Shown: positions 22,972-31,540 of the stretch, piece after piece
Position numbering within the stretch: the stretch's first letter is position 1
Layout of the letters: every line of letters begins with the position of its first letter
Assembly: GCA_024695725.1 (NCBI GenBank)
Contig: JAILHQ010000081.1
Coordinates: 1 to 46,759, forward strand
Direction: 5' to 3'
Length of the DNA: 46,759 bases
From: Cyanobacteria bacterium RUI128
GTDB lineage: Bacteria > Cyanobacteriota > Vampirovibrionia > Gastranaerophilales > Gastranaerophilaceae
Position numbers and translations under genes: made by a program
The notes under the pieces: model-generated
The model's input: the letters and a program-made list of their open reading frames with translations, nothing else
Databases searched by the model: none
What the model was told of the DNA's origin: nothing

Positions 22972-24228
22972 ATGACATACTGTAAAGAACATTTGTCTGT
23001 CAAAGGACTGACCGAATTATTTTATAAGGGATGTAAAACCGAAGAACTGCTCGGGCTGGAATATGAACGTTTACCCGTGAATAAACATACAAAAGAGGCT
23101 GTTTCATACTACGGCGAATTTGGGGTGTGTGAAATTCTGCGTGAATTTGCTGAAATTGACAACTGGAGTTACATATTAGACGGTAAAGATATTATCGGGC
23201 TAAAGAAGATTCACGACACAATTACACTTGAACCGGGTTCTCAGGTTGAACTCAGTATTCAGCCGCAGACTTCCGTGTCGGGGCTTAAAACAAAAATTGA
23301 CGAAATAAATTCTGTTCTTGTTTCGGTTTTCGATAAATATAATGCAAAACTTCTGAATTATGGCGTATATCCGAAAGGGACATATAAGAATATCAGGCTT
23401 ATTCCAAAGGAAAGATACAGATATATGGCAGATTATCTCTGGGGAATACTTTCAGATGTTATGATGAGAGAAACTGCAGGAATTCAGGTTGGAATTGATT
23501 TTAAAGATGAGGAAGACGCTGTGAGAAAGTTTAATCTTGCGAATAAACTTTCACCTTTCGTTACGGCTATGTATTCAAATTCTTCCATCAGGGGAAATGC
23601 AGATACAGGTTATAAAAGTTTTAGAGCGCTTGCTTGGCTTTATACGGATAACGAAAGATGCGGTTTCGCGACTAATTTTAGCAGGGATATGAGTTTTGAA
23701 GGTTATGTGAAAACCCTGCTCAATATACCGATGATTTATATTGTCAGAGGGGATAAGTACATCAATATTGACGGAAAAATCAGTTTCGGTCAGTTTATGG
23801 AAAACGGTTATGAGGGCTATGAGGCAGAAATAGAGGACTTTAAACTTCATGCAAATCTCTTCTTCCCTGAAATTAGGTTGAGAAACTTTATAGAGATAAG
23901 AAATCACGATTGTGTTGATGAAAAGTATATGTACTCCCTTCTTGCGATGTATAAGGGTATTTTTTATAACACTGATGCGCTTGCCGCAGCTGAAAAACTT
24001 CTGGAAGGATTCTCGGGAAAAGATATATCCGAATTCAGGTACAATGTTCCTCGTTATGCCCTTGATGCAAGGGTTGGCGGAATTACGGCAAAAAATATCT
24101 CAAAAGAGATTTTAAATATATCAAAACAGGCTTTGATATCAGCAAATGACAGTGATGCAGAGTTTTTGGAAAGCATAATCGAATTAAATAATCAAAACCT
24201 GACACCGGGAGATTTATTTAGTGTATAA
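22972..24228 (+). CDS. gshA: Glutamate-cysteine ligase, GCS2 (plant-type) family
   Basis: Joins glutamate and cysteine to gamma-glutamylcysteine, the first step of glutathione synthesis, using ATP. 418 residues, near the length of the alphaproteobacterial/plant-type (GCS2) enzymes. Family motifs: LGLEYERLPV at the N-terminus, ITLEPGSQVELSIQP (about 84-98), IQVGIDF, and FPEIRLRNFIEIRNHDC with the metal/ATP-binding Glu and Arg residues. Strong ribosome binding site AAGGAG five bases before ATG. No gshB (glutathione synthetase) is in the window, so the final thiol may be gamma-glutamylcysteine or glutathione. A related family member, EgtA, makes the same product for ergothioneine. Divergent from 22750; galE follows 23 bp later, probably in the same operon. 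Confidence 0.9.
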   Translation: MTYCKEHLSVKGLTELFYKGCKTEELLGLEYERLPVNKHTKEAVSYYGEFGVCEILREFAEIDNWSYILDGKDIIGLKKIHDTITLEPGSQVELSIQPQTSVSGLKTKIDEINSVLVSVFDKYNAKLLNYGVYPKGTYKNIRLIPKERYRYMADYLWGILSDVMMRETAGIQVGIDFKDEEDAVRKFNLANKLSPFVTAMYSNSSIRGNADTGYKSFRALAWLYTDNERCGFATNFSRDMSFEGYVKTLLNIPMIYIVRGDKYINIDGKISFGQFMENGYEGYEAEIEDFKLHANLFFPEIRLRNFIEIRNHDCVDEKYMYSLLAMYKGIFYNTDALAAAEKLLEGFSGKDISEFRYNVPRYALDARVGGITAKNISKEILNISKQALISANDSDAEFLESIIELNNQNLTPGDLFSV

Positions 24229-24251
24229 TTTCTATTGAAAGGAAGTTGTAT

Positions 24252-25256
24252 ATGATTTTAGTAACAGGCGGCGCAGGATATATAGGAAGTCATTGTGTAC
24301 TTGGTCTTTTGGAAAAAGGGTATGATGTTGTTGTTTTTGACAGCCTTGAAATCGGACACGCTGAAACCGTTGAAACACTGCAAAAGGTTAATGCAAAGGG
24401 AAAGTTTGTCGATTTTATTAAGGGTGATCTAAAGAATTTTGATGACATTAATCGCGTTTTTACTCAGCATAAAATTGATGCGGTTGTTCATTTTGCGGCC
24501 TTTTCTCAGGTTGGCGAATCTGTAAAAAAACCTCAAAAATATTATTCAAACAACGTTGGCGGTTCCGTAAATCTTTTCAGGGCTATGCTTGAGAACAATG
24601 TTATGAAAATCGTGTTCTCATCGACTGCGGCAACCTACGGAGAGCCTGTTTACACCCCGATAGACGAGAACCACCCTCAAAACCCGATTAATCCGTACGG
24701 AAGTACAAAACTAATGATAGAACAAATCTTAGATGATTATGATAAAGCATACGGGCTCAGAAGTGTCAGATTAAGATACTTTAATGTGGCGGGGGCTGAT
24801 TCCCAAAGCAGAATCGGGGAATGGCATGAGCCGGAAACCCACTTGATACCGAATATCCTTAAATCGACCTTTACCGGCGGTGAAACCTTCAAAATGTTCG
24901 GTGAAGATTACGATACCGTTGACGGGACTTGTGTCAGAGATTATATAAACGTGGAAGATTTAATTGATGCACACCTTCTTGCACTTGAATATCTGAACAA
25001 CGGCGGAAGAACTAATTATTTTAACCTAGGGACAACGGACGGCAACAGTGTAAAACAAGTGTTTTCAACCTGCGAAGAGGTTACGGGGCAAAATATACCC
25101 GTTGAGAAAAAGGGAAGACGGGAAGGCGATCCTGCAACCCTGGTTGCTGATAACAAAAAAGCAAAGGAAGTTTTGGGCTGGAACCCTCAAAAAACACTCA
25201 AGGACAGTGTGAAAACCGCGTATGAGTGGGAGAAGGTTCTTCAGTCAGGGAAATAA
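24252..25256 (+). CDS. galE: UDP-glucose 4-epimerase
   Basis: Interconverts UDP-glucose and UDP-galactose (or the N-acetyl forms), supplying sugars for envelope polysaccharides. 334 residues, normal length. The NAD-binding Rossmann motif is ILVTGGAGYIGSHC at residues 2-15; the catalytic Ser/Thr is in FSSTAATYG and the Tyr-x3-Lys pair in NPYGSTK. Further GalE marks: RYFNVAGAD and DYINVEDL. The ATG at 24252 is chosen because it lies six bases after AAAGGAAG; an upstream TTG at 24246 is too close to it. Downstream of gshA by 23 bp; closed by a bidirectional terminator. Confidence 0.95.
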   Translation: MILVTGGAGYIGSHCVLGLLEKGYDVVVFDSLEIGHAETVETLQKVNAKGKFVDFIKGDLKNFDDINRVFTQHKIDAVVHFAAFSQVGESVKKPQKYYSNNVGGSVNLFRAMLENNVMKIVFSSTAATYGEPVYTPIDENHPQNPINPYGSTKLMIEQILDDYDKAYGLRSVRLRYFNVAGADSQSRIGEWHEPETHLIPNILKSTFTGGETFKMFGEDYDTVDGTCVRDYINVEDLIDAHLLALEYLNNGGRTNYFNLGTTDGNSVKQVFSTCEEVTGQNIPVEKKGRREGDPATLVADNKKAKEVLGWNPQKTLKDSVKTAYEWEKVLQSGK

Positions 25257-25273
25257 ACCGAAATTAAACAAAC

Positions 25274-25305
25274 AAAAAAGAGGATAATTTCTTACCCTCT
25301 TTTTT
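25274..25305. terminator. Bidirectional terminator between galE and rpsP
   Basis: AAAAAAGAGG / CCTCTTTTTT with a 12-base loop. The A/T tails let it work on both strands for the convergent genes. Confidence 0.85.
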
Positions 25306-25324
25306 AATGTTCTTTTTTTGAAGA

Positions 25325-25780
25325 CTATGCTTCAGCAGGTGTTTCTTCAGCCGCTGCTTCTTCTGCAGGAGCTTCAGCTGCTTCTTCAGCAGGTGCTTCC
25401 GCTGCTGCTGCTTCTTCAGCTGCCTTAGCTTCAGCCGCTGCTTTTGCTTCTGCTTCAGCTGCCGCTTTAGCCTCAGCCTCAGCTGCTGCCTTAGCCTGAG
25501 CTTTCTTAGAAAGTTTAACACCGTCTTTCTTTTTATAGTTCAACGTACCGTCTGCATTACAATTCTTGATTAAGTAAGCAACTGTATCTGTAGGTTGTGC
25601 ACCTTTAGAAATCCATTCTTCAGCTTTTGCCTTGTTTAATTGCATAACTTTTGTCTTAGGATTGTAGTGACCTAATTCTTCGATAGGTCTGCCTTCGCGT
25701 TTTGTAGTTGAATTAATTACGATAATTCTGTATGTAGGGGTCTTTTTCATACCCAATCTTTTAAGTCTGATTTTTAACAT
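25325..25780 (-). CDS. rpsP: Ribosomal protein bS16 with a long Ala/Glu-rich tail
   Basis: Component of the 30S subunit. Residues 1-90 are a normal bS16 (LKIRLKRLGMKKTPTYRIIV, EELGHYNPKTK, QPTDTVAYLI). Residues 95-151 form an added low-complexity tail of Ala, Glu and Lys that shifts from Lys/Ala/Glu to pure Ala/Glu/Pro (AEAPAEEAAEAPAEEAAAEE). Most bS16 proteins are 80-100 residues long, so the tail is unusual, though acidic/Ala tails on ribosomal proteins are known in some lineages. Ribosome binding site GAAGGA. Usually rpsP sits with rimM, trmD and rplS; here it stands alone, facing away from dnaG. Confidence 0.97.
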   Translation of the reverse strand: MLKIRLKRLGMKKTPTYRIIVINSTTKREGRPIEELGHYNPKTKVMQLNKAKAEEWISKGAQPTDTVAYLIKNCNADGTLNYKKKDGVKLSKKAQAKAAAEAEAKAAAEAEAKAAAEAKAAEEAAAAEAPAEEAAEAPAEEAAAEETPAEA

Positions 25781-25818
25781 TTTAAATTTCCTTCTTTTGT
25801 TTGTTACTAGTGTATTGT

Positions 25819-25871
25819 AGAAGTACGCCGCTTTACTTCTAGCTAAATAATCCCAAGAGGAGAGGATTATT
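25819..25871 (-). promoter_or_regulatory. Structured leader of rpsP with two hairpins
   Basis: Two inverted repeats lie in the presumed 93-base leader of rpsP: AATAATCC/GGATTATT (25846-25853 and 25864-25871) at the very 5' end of the RNA, and AGAAGTA/TACTTCT (25819-25825 and 25834-25840). They could form an autoregulatory site for S16 or another protein, or affect mRNA stability. Inferred from symmetry only. Confidence 0.45.
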
Positions 25872-25879
25872 CCAAAAAT

Positions 25880-25908
25880 ATTTAAACACGAACCCCGCTA
25901 ATAATCAA
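25880..25908 (-). promoter_or_regulatory. Sigma-70 promoter of rpsP
   Basis: On the minus strand TTGATT (25903-25908), 17-bp spacer, TTAAAT (25880-25885); expected start near 25873. A second possible -10 (TATAAT) lies about 45 bp further upstream. Confidence 0.55.
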
Positions 25909-25985
25909 GTGAATTGTGAAGAATAATAAATTATAGTTCAGGGCTCGACTAAATAAATGATTTTTGTTTTTTGCAAAATTGTTAG

Positions 25986-25994
25986 TGGTATTAT
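25986..25994 (+). promoter_or_regulatory. Extended -10 box placed for a leaderless dnaG mRNA
   Basis: TG-G-TATTAT with six bases before the ATG at 26001, so the expected transcription start falls on the start codon. There is no Shine-Dalgarno sequence. An overlapping alternative (TTGCAA, 17 bp, TATTAT at 25994) would start inside the gene and is less sensible. Confidence 0.5.
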
Positions 25995-26000
25995 ATTATT

Positions 26001-27884
26001 ATGGCGCTAACGTATGAAGAAGTAATATCACAGATTAAGGATAGGTTAGATATAGTAGATGTTGTTTCTCAGGAGGTAGTCTTAAAGAAACAAGGTGCTA
26101 ACTATGTCGGACTTTGTCCTTTTCATGATGATAAGAGACCGTCACTGTATGTAAGTCCTTCTAAGCGTATGTACAAGTGCTTTAGTTGTGGTGCCGGCGG
26201 AGATGCTCTTACCTTTCTGTTGAAAACCCAGAATAAAGAGTTTAAAGAACTGATAGCTGAGCTTGCTGAAAAATATGGAATTGAGATGCCGAAAACATCA
26301 GGCTTCAAACCACAGAATAAAGAGCTTAAAACCGAGATGAAAAAGGCGTGCAGAAATGCAGCCTTGTTTTACAGAAAACAGTTGAAGGATGATAAAGATT
26401 CCGAAAAGGCAACGTCATATCTAAAGCAGAGAAGTATTGGTGATGATATTGTTGATTTGTTTACTTTAGGCTGGGCGCCGAATGACTATCATAAGTTGTA
26501 TGATGAACTGAAGGATAAGTATTCTGATGAAGTGCTTGAAAAAGCGGGCTTGATACAAAAGAGCTCTAAGGGAAACTGGATAGACAGATTTCGTAACAGG
26601 ATAATTATTCCTATCCAAAACGAAGAAGGGGAGTTTGTAGCGTTTGGCGCACGTGCGGTTGATGAGGGGCAAAGCCCTAAGTATCTTAATTCATCTGACT
26701 CTATGATATACAACAAGAGTAAAATATTGTTTGGTCTGTATACTGCAAAAGATGCAATAAAAGAAGAAGATTCCGTAATAATTATGGAGGGATACTTTGA
26801 CGTTATTTCAACTCAGGCGCATGGTATAAAAAATTGTGTTGCATCATGCGGAACAGCATTTACTAAGGACCATGTTCGTTTGTTATCTCGTTACACAAAA
26901 TCAAGAAAGATATTTCTATCCTTTGATACGGATGATGCGGGGGTAAATGCCACAAAACGTGGGGGTGAAACCATTAGAGAGGTCTTTGGTTCACTTGGCA
27001 ATATAAAACAGTTTGATGAAAGCCATGTAAGCAGTGATTCTGAGAATTATGCCTGCGAAATAAGAGTAGTTTCTCCGCCGGAGGGAAAAGACCCTGATGA
27101 GTACGTCAGAGCGTACGGTGCAGAGGCTCTTAAAAAGCACATACAAAACGCACCCTTGTTAATTGACTTCGAACTGAATAATATATTAAAGAGAAGTCAT
27201 TCTGCTAAAACTCCACAGGAAAAATCGAAGGTTACGGAAGAAATCATTCCGATATTGGCTGAAATCCATAATATAGTTATTCAGGGTGAATATATCAAAA
27301 TGGTTGCGACAGCTTTGGATATTTCGGAAGACGGTTTAACCCGTGAAGTAAAAAAACACTCACAATACACTGAATATAATACTTTTGCTCCAGTTGATAA
27401 AATGGTGACAAATGTAACAAAAACTTCACAAATCATGGATTTAACGCAAAAAAATTTATTGAGCATTTATTTAGTAGTCGGAAATCAACTTACTTTACCT
27501 CAATTAAGTGAAATGATACCGACAGACATTTTTTCAAACAAAATGTTAATAATTGTAAAAAATACAATTGACAAAATCATAAATACAGTAAATAATGTCA
27601 GGGGTCTTCGAGAAAAACTGTTTACGGAATTTATCGAGGATGCGGACGTAACGCAACTGTTAACCGAGTTAGTGTACATAGCAGATTCTTATAAAGGTTT
27701 ATCGGCAGATGACGTTAGTCAGGCAATTGAAGATATGAGATTTAAGATATCTAGGTTAGCGAACGAAGAAGTACATAAAGAATTGCAGAAAAAGTATAGT
27801 GCGGCGAATGACGATGATATTGAGGCATTGAAGTTGCAGATAGCACTAAGAGATAAGTTAAAAGCGAATGGAGATTATAAATAA
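26001..27884 (+). CDS. dnaG: DNA primase
   Basis: Makes RNA primers at the replication fork. 627 residues, normal length. The N-terminal zinc-binding domain has C39, H42, C60 and C63 (CPFHDDKRPSLY, MYKCFSCGAGGDALTF). The RNA polymerase domain includes FRNRIIIPIQN; the TOPRIM core has E263 in MEGYFDV and the DTDDAG motif at 309-314. The C-terminal helicase-binding region is poorly conserved, as usual. No ribosome binding site; see the -10 box at 25986. It directly precedes rpoD (TAAATG), as in the classical macromolecular synthesis operon, but rpsU is not in front. Confidence 0.97.
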   Translation: MALTYEEVISQIKDRLDIVDVVSQEVVLKKQGANYVGLCPFHDDKRPSLYVSPSKRMYKCFSCGAGGDALTFLLKTQNKEFKELIAELAEKYGIEMPKTSGFKPQNKELKTEMKKACRNAALFYRKQLKDDKDSEKATSYLKQRSIGDDIVDLFTLGWAPNDYHKLYDELKDKYSDEVLEKAGLIQKSSKGNWIDRFRNRIIIPIQNEEGEFVAFGARAVDEGQSPKYLNSSDSMIYNKSKILFGLYTAKDAIKEEDSVIIMEGYFDVISTQAHGIKNCVASCGTAFTKDHVRLLSRYTKSRKIFLSFDTDDAGVNATKRGGETIREVFGSLGNIKQFDESHVSSDSENYACEIRVVSPPEGKDPDEYVRAYGAEALKKHIQNAPLLIDFELNNILKRSHSAKTPQEKSKVTEEIIPILAEIHNIVIQGEYIKMVATALDISEDGLTREVKKHSQYTEYNTFAPVDKMVTNVTKTSQIMDLTQKNLLSIYLVVGNQLTLPQLSEMIPTDIFSNKMLIIVKNTIDKIINTVNNVRGLREKLFTEFIEDADVTQLLTELVYIADSYKGLSADDVSQAIEDMRFKISRLANEEVHKELQKKYSAANDDDIEALKLQIALRDKLKANGDYK

Positions 27885-28952
27885 ATGAATAAAAACGACC
27901 CAAATTCATCAATAGTTAGTGTAGTAGAAGATGAAAGATTAGATGATATCGATTTTGAAGATGATAAAACTGATTACATTTCTGAAAGCTTGGAATCTGA
28001 CAGTATCGAAGACATCGTATCTTCTAATTCTATGTCATTAAAAGGTTCTGAAAGTTATATGACAGAAGATCCTTCACTGCTTTCTCCTACTTTGGATATG
28101 CCAAAGGGAATTGCGGTAGAAGATCCTGTAAGATTATATTTACGAGAAATCGGACGTATTAAATTATTATCAACAGCTGAAGAAATTGAACTTGCCCGCA
28201 AAATTATGGAAGGCGGTACATCAGGCGATAAGGCAAAAAGAAAGTTAGTACAGGCAAACCTTCGTTTGGTTGTAAGTATTGCTAAAAAATATGTAGGCCG
28301 CGGGATGTTGTTCTTAGACCTTATTCAGGAAGGTAACTTAGGTCTTATCAGAGCTGCTGAGAAGTTTGATCACGAAAGAGGTTTCAAGTTCTCAACTTAT
28401 GCAACTTGGTGGATCAGACAGGCTATTACAAGAGCAATAGCTGATCAGGCTAGAACAATCCGTATTCCGGTTCACATGGTTGAAACAATTAACAAGCTTA
28501 AAAAGGTTACAAGACGTTTAGCGCAAGATCTTTCAAGAAAGCCGACCGAAGAAGAATTGGCTACTGAAATGGGCGTATCTGTTTCTAAGTTAAGAGATAT
28601 CGTTAAGATAGCTCAGGAGCCGCTTTCTTTGGAAACACCTATCGGTAAGGAAGAAGATTCAAGACTGGGTGATTTCATTCAGGATGATTCAGCTGATGCT
28701 CCTATCAAGACTGTTGCATCAGAACTTCTGAAGGAAGATTTGGCTGAAGTTCTTTGCACCTTGTCACCGCGTGAACGTGACGTATTGAGATTACGTTTCG
28801 GTATGGATGACGGACGTCAGAGAACATTAGAAGAAGTAGGTCAGTTGTTCGGCGTTACACGTGAACGTATCAGACAGATTGAAGCAAAGGCTTTGAGAAA
28901 ATTACGTCACCCTAACAGACGTAAAAAACTCGAAGAATATGTTGAATCATAA
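27885..28952 (+). CDS. rpoD: Primary RNA polymerase sigma factor (sigma-70, RpoD/SigA)
   Basis: Directs RNA polymerase to housekeeping promoters. 355 residues; an acidic N-terminal extension (about 1-75) is followed by region 1.2 ([18 protein letters not shown]), region 2 ([18 protein letters not shown], then [15 protein letters not shown] for -10 recognition), region 3, and region 4 with its helix-turn-helix ([20 protein letters not shown]). Length and motifs fit the compact group 1 sigma factors of Cyanobacteria and Firmicutes. Its ATG follows the dnaG stop without a gap, and GGAG inside dnaG serves as ribosome binding site. Promoters in this window agree with TTGACA/TATAAT specificity. Confidence 0.97.
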   Translation: MNKNDPNSSIVSVVEDERLDDIDFEDDKTDYISESLESDSIEDIVSSNSMSLKGSESYMTEDPSLLSPTLDMPKGIAVEDPVRLYLREIGRIKLLSTAEEIELARKIMEGGTSGDKAKRKLVQANLRLVVSIAKKYVGRGMLFLDLIQEGNLGLIRAAEKFDHERGFKFSTYATWWIRQAITRAIADQARTIRIPVHMVETINKLKKVTRRLAQDLSRKPTEEELATEMGVSVSKLRDIVKIAQEPLSLETPIGKEEDSRLGDFIQDDSADAPIKTVASELLKEDLAEVLCTLSPRERDVLRLRFGMDDGRQRTLEEVGQLFGVTRERIRQIEAKALRKLRHPNRRKKLEEYVES

Positions 28953-28979
28953 CGAAGAAGTAGAAAATAACACATAACA

Positions 28980-29016
28980 AAAAGCGGTAATTTTGATTAC
29001 CGCTTTTCTGTTTTTA
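28980..29016 (+). terminator. Rho-independent terminator of dnaG-rpoD
   Basis: A perfect 12-bp stem AAAAGCGGTAAT / ATTACCGCTTTT with a four-base loop, then CTGTTTTT. It also closes the convergent permease gene on the other strand. Confidence 0.9.
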
Positions 29017-29889
29017 ATCTTCGTTATAGACCATTTTTTTGCGCAGTTTCCACTGGAAGAGAACAAGTATAAATATTATTGCAAAGAGTACGTATGCAAT
29101 AGCGCTTGCACGTCCCACATCAAAGTATTCAAATGCGTATTTGTAGATTGCATAGACAAGCACCATTGTGCTGTTCTCAGGGCCTCCCTGTGTCATCATA
29201 TAAATAAGGTCAAATACCTGAAAAGAACTTATTGAAGTTATTACAACCACGAAGAAGATGGTTGAAGATAACATTGGAACGGTTACGTGCCTGAATGTGT
29301 CGATACCGTTTGCTCCGTCTATTTTTGAGGCCTCAAGCACTTCTTGGTTTATTGAGGCAAGACCTGACAATAAAATTATCATATTATAGCCTATGAGTTT
29401 CCATACCGATACAACGATTAGTACAGGCATGGCATAAGCCTTGTCGTAAAGCCAGTTTATGTGAAGATTGAGCATCGAGTTTACGACCCCGATATTAGGG
29501 TCAAAGATCCATTGCCAGACAAGCGCAATAACTATCATCGGGGTAATAAACGGAATAAAATATGCCGTTTTGTAAAATTCGCTTCCCCTTATTTTGTTAT
29601 TTATAATGCAGGCGAGAACAAGGGGGATAATAACGCCTAATACTGATACTGAAAAGGCATAGACAATTGTGTTCCCCAGCATTTTCCAGAATAGGTTATC
29701 TGCCAGGATAGATTTGTAATTATCCAAACCTACAAATTTTATCTTATTTAGTAAATCCCAGTCGGTAAAACTCAGAGAAAAGGAACAAATTACAGGTATA
29801 ACAACAAATACCGCAATACCGATTACGGCGGGCAGTATAAATAACATTGCAGTTACTATGTTTGATTTGTTTTTATTTGTGTTATCCAT
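29014..29889 (-). CDS. Sugar-type ABC transporter permease (UgpA/MalF family), lone
   Basis: One membrane subunit of a carbohydrate uptake ABC transporter (CUT1 class) in the inner membrane. 291 residues with six predicted transmembrane segments. The cytoplasmic EAA loop that contacts the ATPase is intact (LEASKIDGANGIDTFRHVTVP, residues about 180-200). Related UgpA/MalF/LacF proteins transport glycerol-3-phosphate, maltose or lactose; the substrate is unknown. In most operons a second permease (UgpE/MalG), a binding protein and an ATPase are adjacent; here none is present within 15 kb to either side. It must find partners elsewhere or work as a homodimer. No clear promoter. Confidence 0.9.
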   Translation of the reverse strand: MDNTNKNKSNIVTAMLFILPAVIGIAVFVVIPVICSFSLSFTDWDLLNKIKFVGLDNYKSILADNLFWKMLGNTIVYAFSVSVLGVIIPLVLACIINNKIRGSEFYKTAYFIPFITPMIVIALVWQWIFDPNIGVVNSMLNLHINWLYDKAYAMPVLIVVSVWKLIGYNMIILLSGLASINQEVLEASKIDGANGIDTFRHVTVPMLSSTIFFVVVITSISSFQVFDLIYMMTQGGPENSTMVLVYAIYKYAFEYFDVGRASAIAYVLFAIIFILVLFQWKLRKKMVYNED

Positions 29890-29966
29890 ATTTCTGATTA
29901 CTTTACCGCGTGGTGTGTTTATAATAATATATATTATATCTGAAACACTAAAATGAGGGGATAATA

Positions 29967-31451
29967 ATGTTAGAATTTACGGCCTTCGGGAAAAATGATA
30001 TACGCGGAATTTACGGTAAGGATATTACGGAAGAACTGTTTTATTACACAGGTAAGGGGTTTGTAGCATATCTCGCAAATAACCTTGAAAAACAGCCGTA
30101 TGAAATATGGGTAACCGTATGTCAGGATGCCAGAACTCATTCTCCGTCATTAACCCGTTCTTTAATAAAGGGTATTCGTTCAACGGGTGCTAATGTTATA
30201 GATTTAGGGCTTGCTCCTACACCTATCGGGTATTATTCAGAAGTCGTCGGAGTTCCCCCGATGATTAATGAAGGGAATCCTGTTGACGGTGCAATGATAG
30301 TAACTGCAAGTCACAACCCGAGCCAGTATAACGGTATGAAGATGACCTTCAGAAAACAGTCCCTGAATGAAGAACAAATAAAAATCGTTAAAAATTATAC
30401 TATAGAGGAATATCAGAACCAAAGACCGGTAATCGGCGAGGGCAGATATGTTGAATACGATATTATTCCTCAGTATGAAAAAGAGCTTAAAACGGCATTT
30501 TGCAACATGTCAATTGATAAAAATATCACTGTCGTTGTAGACAGCGGTAACGGAACGGGCGGAGTTGTTGCTCCAAGTTTATACAGACAGCTTGGCTGCA
30601 AGGTTATAGAACTGTTTTCAGTACCTGACGGAACTTTCCCTAACCACCATCCAAATCCTAGTGAACCTAAGAACCTTAAAGATATTCAAAAGGCTGTAAT
30701 CGAAAACAAGGCAGATATTGGTATCGCGTTTGACGGTGACAGTGACAGAATAGGGGTTGTAGATTCTAAGGGCAGACAGCTTACGGGAGATAAATTACTT
30801 CTTATTTACGCTTTGGACTTAATAAAGAACTATAAGGGTGAAGGTAAACCTGTTATTGTATCTGAGGTTAAATGTTCTCAAGTCTTGTACGATACAATTG
30901 ATAAGATGGGTGGCCAGTCTGTAATGTGCAAAACAGGTCATGGATACATAAAATCTATGATGAAGGAAAAAGGAGCAATTCTTGCAGGCGAAATGAGTGG
31001 TCATACCTTCTTTAAAGACAGATATTACGGATTTGATGATGCGGTATATGCAGGGATAAGAATTATCGAGATAATTGCAAAACACAAACGCAGCAATTCT
31101 GACTTTGTTATAGAAGATTTGCTTACGCCGTTTGATGAAGTTGTTACATCACCTGAACTCAGGCATCCTTGTCCGAATGAGCTGAAGAAAGCAGTTCTTG
31201 AAGGGTTTAAAAATTATGTTTCCCAAAACCCTGACTGTTTCGGGAACAAGATAAAAGATGTTATCACCATGGACGGTATGAGAATTGTTTTTGACGGCGG
31301 TTTTGCGCTGATTCGTCAAAGTAACACTGAACCTGTATTTACCTGCCGTTTTGAAGGTAAGACCGAGGAAGAATGTAATACCTATAGAGATGTTATGGTA
31401 AGAGAACTTAATAAACTTATTGATGCTTTAAGCGAACCTGCAGGTGTGTAG
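29967..31451 (+). CDS. Phosphomannomutase / phosphoglucomutase
   Basis: Interconverts hexose-1- and hexose-6-phosphates for nucleotide-sugar synthesis. 494 residues, in the range of the AlgC/ManB group. Domain 1 has FGKNDIRGIYGKDI and the phosphoserine loop TASHNPSQYNGMK, with S115 as the phosphorylated residue; domain 2 has the metal loop IAFDGDSDRIGVVD; domain 3 the sugar loop AGEMSGHTFF; domain 4 the phosphate-binding IRQSNTEP. The AGEMSGH form is typical of enzymes acting on both mannose and glucose phosphates. Good ribosome binding site (GAGGGG). It would feed galE and the glycosyltransferase of this window. Confidence 0.95.
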   Translation: MLEFTAFGKNDIRGIYGKDITEELFYYTGKGFVAYLANNLEKQPYEIWVTVCQDARTHSPSLTRSLIKGIRSTGANVIDLGLAPTPIGYYSEVVGVPPMINEGNPVDGAMIVTASHNPSQYNGMKMTFRKQSLNEEQIKIVKNYTIEEYQNQRPVIGEGRYVEYDIIPQYEKELKTAFCNMSIDKNITVVVDSGNGTGGVVAPSLYRQLGCKVIELFSVPDGTFPNHHPNPSEPKNLKDIQKAVIENKADIGIAFDGDSDRIGVVDSKGRQLTGDKLLLIYALDLIKNYKGEGKPVIVSEVKCSQVLYDTIDKMGGQSVMCKTGHGYIKSMMKEKGAILAGEMSGHTFFKDRYYGFDDAVYAGIRIIEIIAKHKRSNSDFVIEDLLTPFDEVVTSPELRHPCPNELKKAVLEGFKNYVSQNPDCFGNKIKDVITMDGMRIVFDGGFALIRQSNTEPVFTCRFEGKTEEECNTYRDVMVRELNKLIDALSEPAGV

Positions 31452-31540
31452 ATTTAATTCAAAATTGTAATGATTATATTAATAAAATTGAGAATGGCAT
31501 AATTTTGTTATAAAATAAATATGTTACAGGAGTATTTATC

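Noticed and set aside
25264..25521. Lys/Gln/Leu-rich minus-strand frame in the rpsP tail
   Set aside because: It is the shifted frame of the Ala/Glu tail of rpsP and has no start signal.
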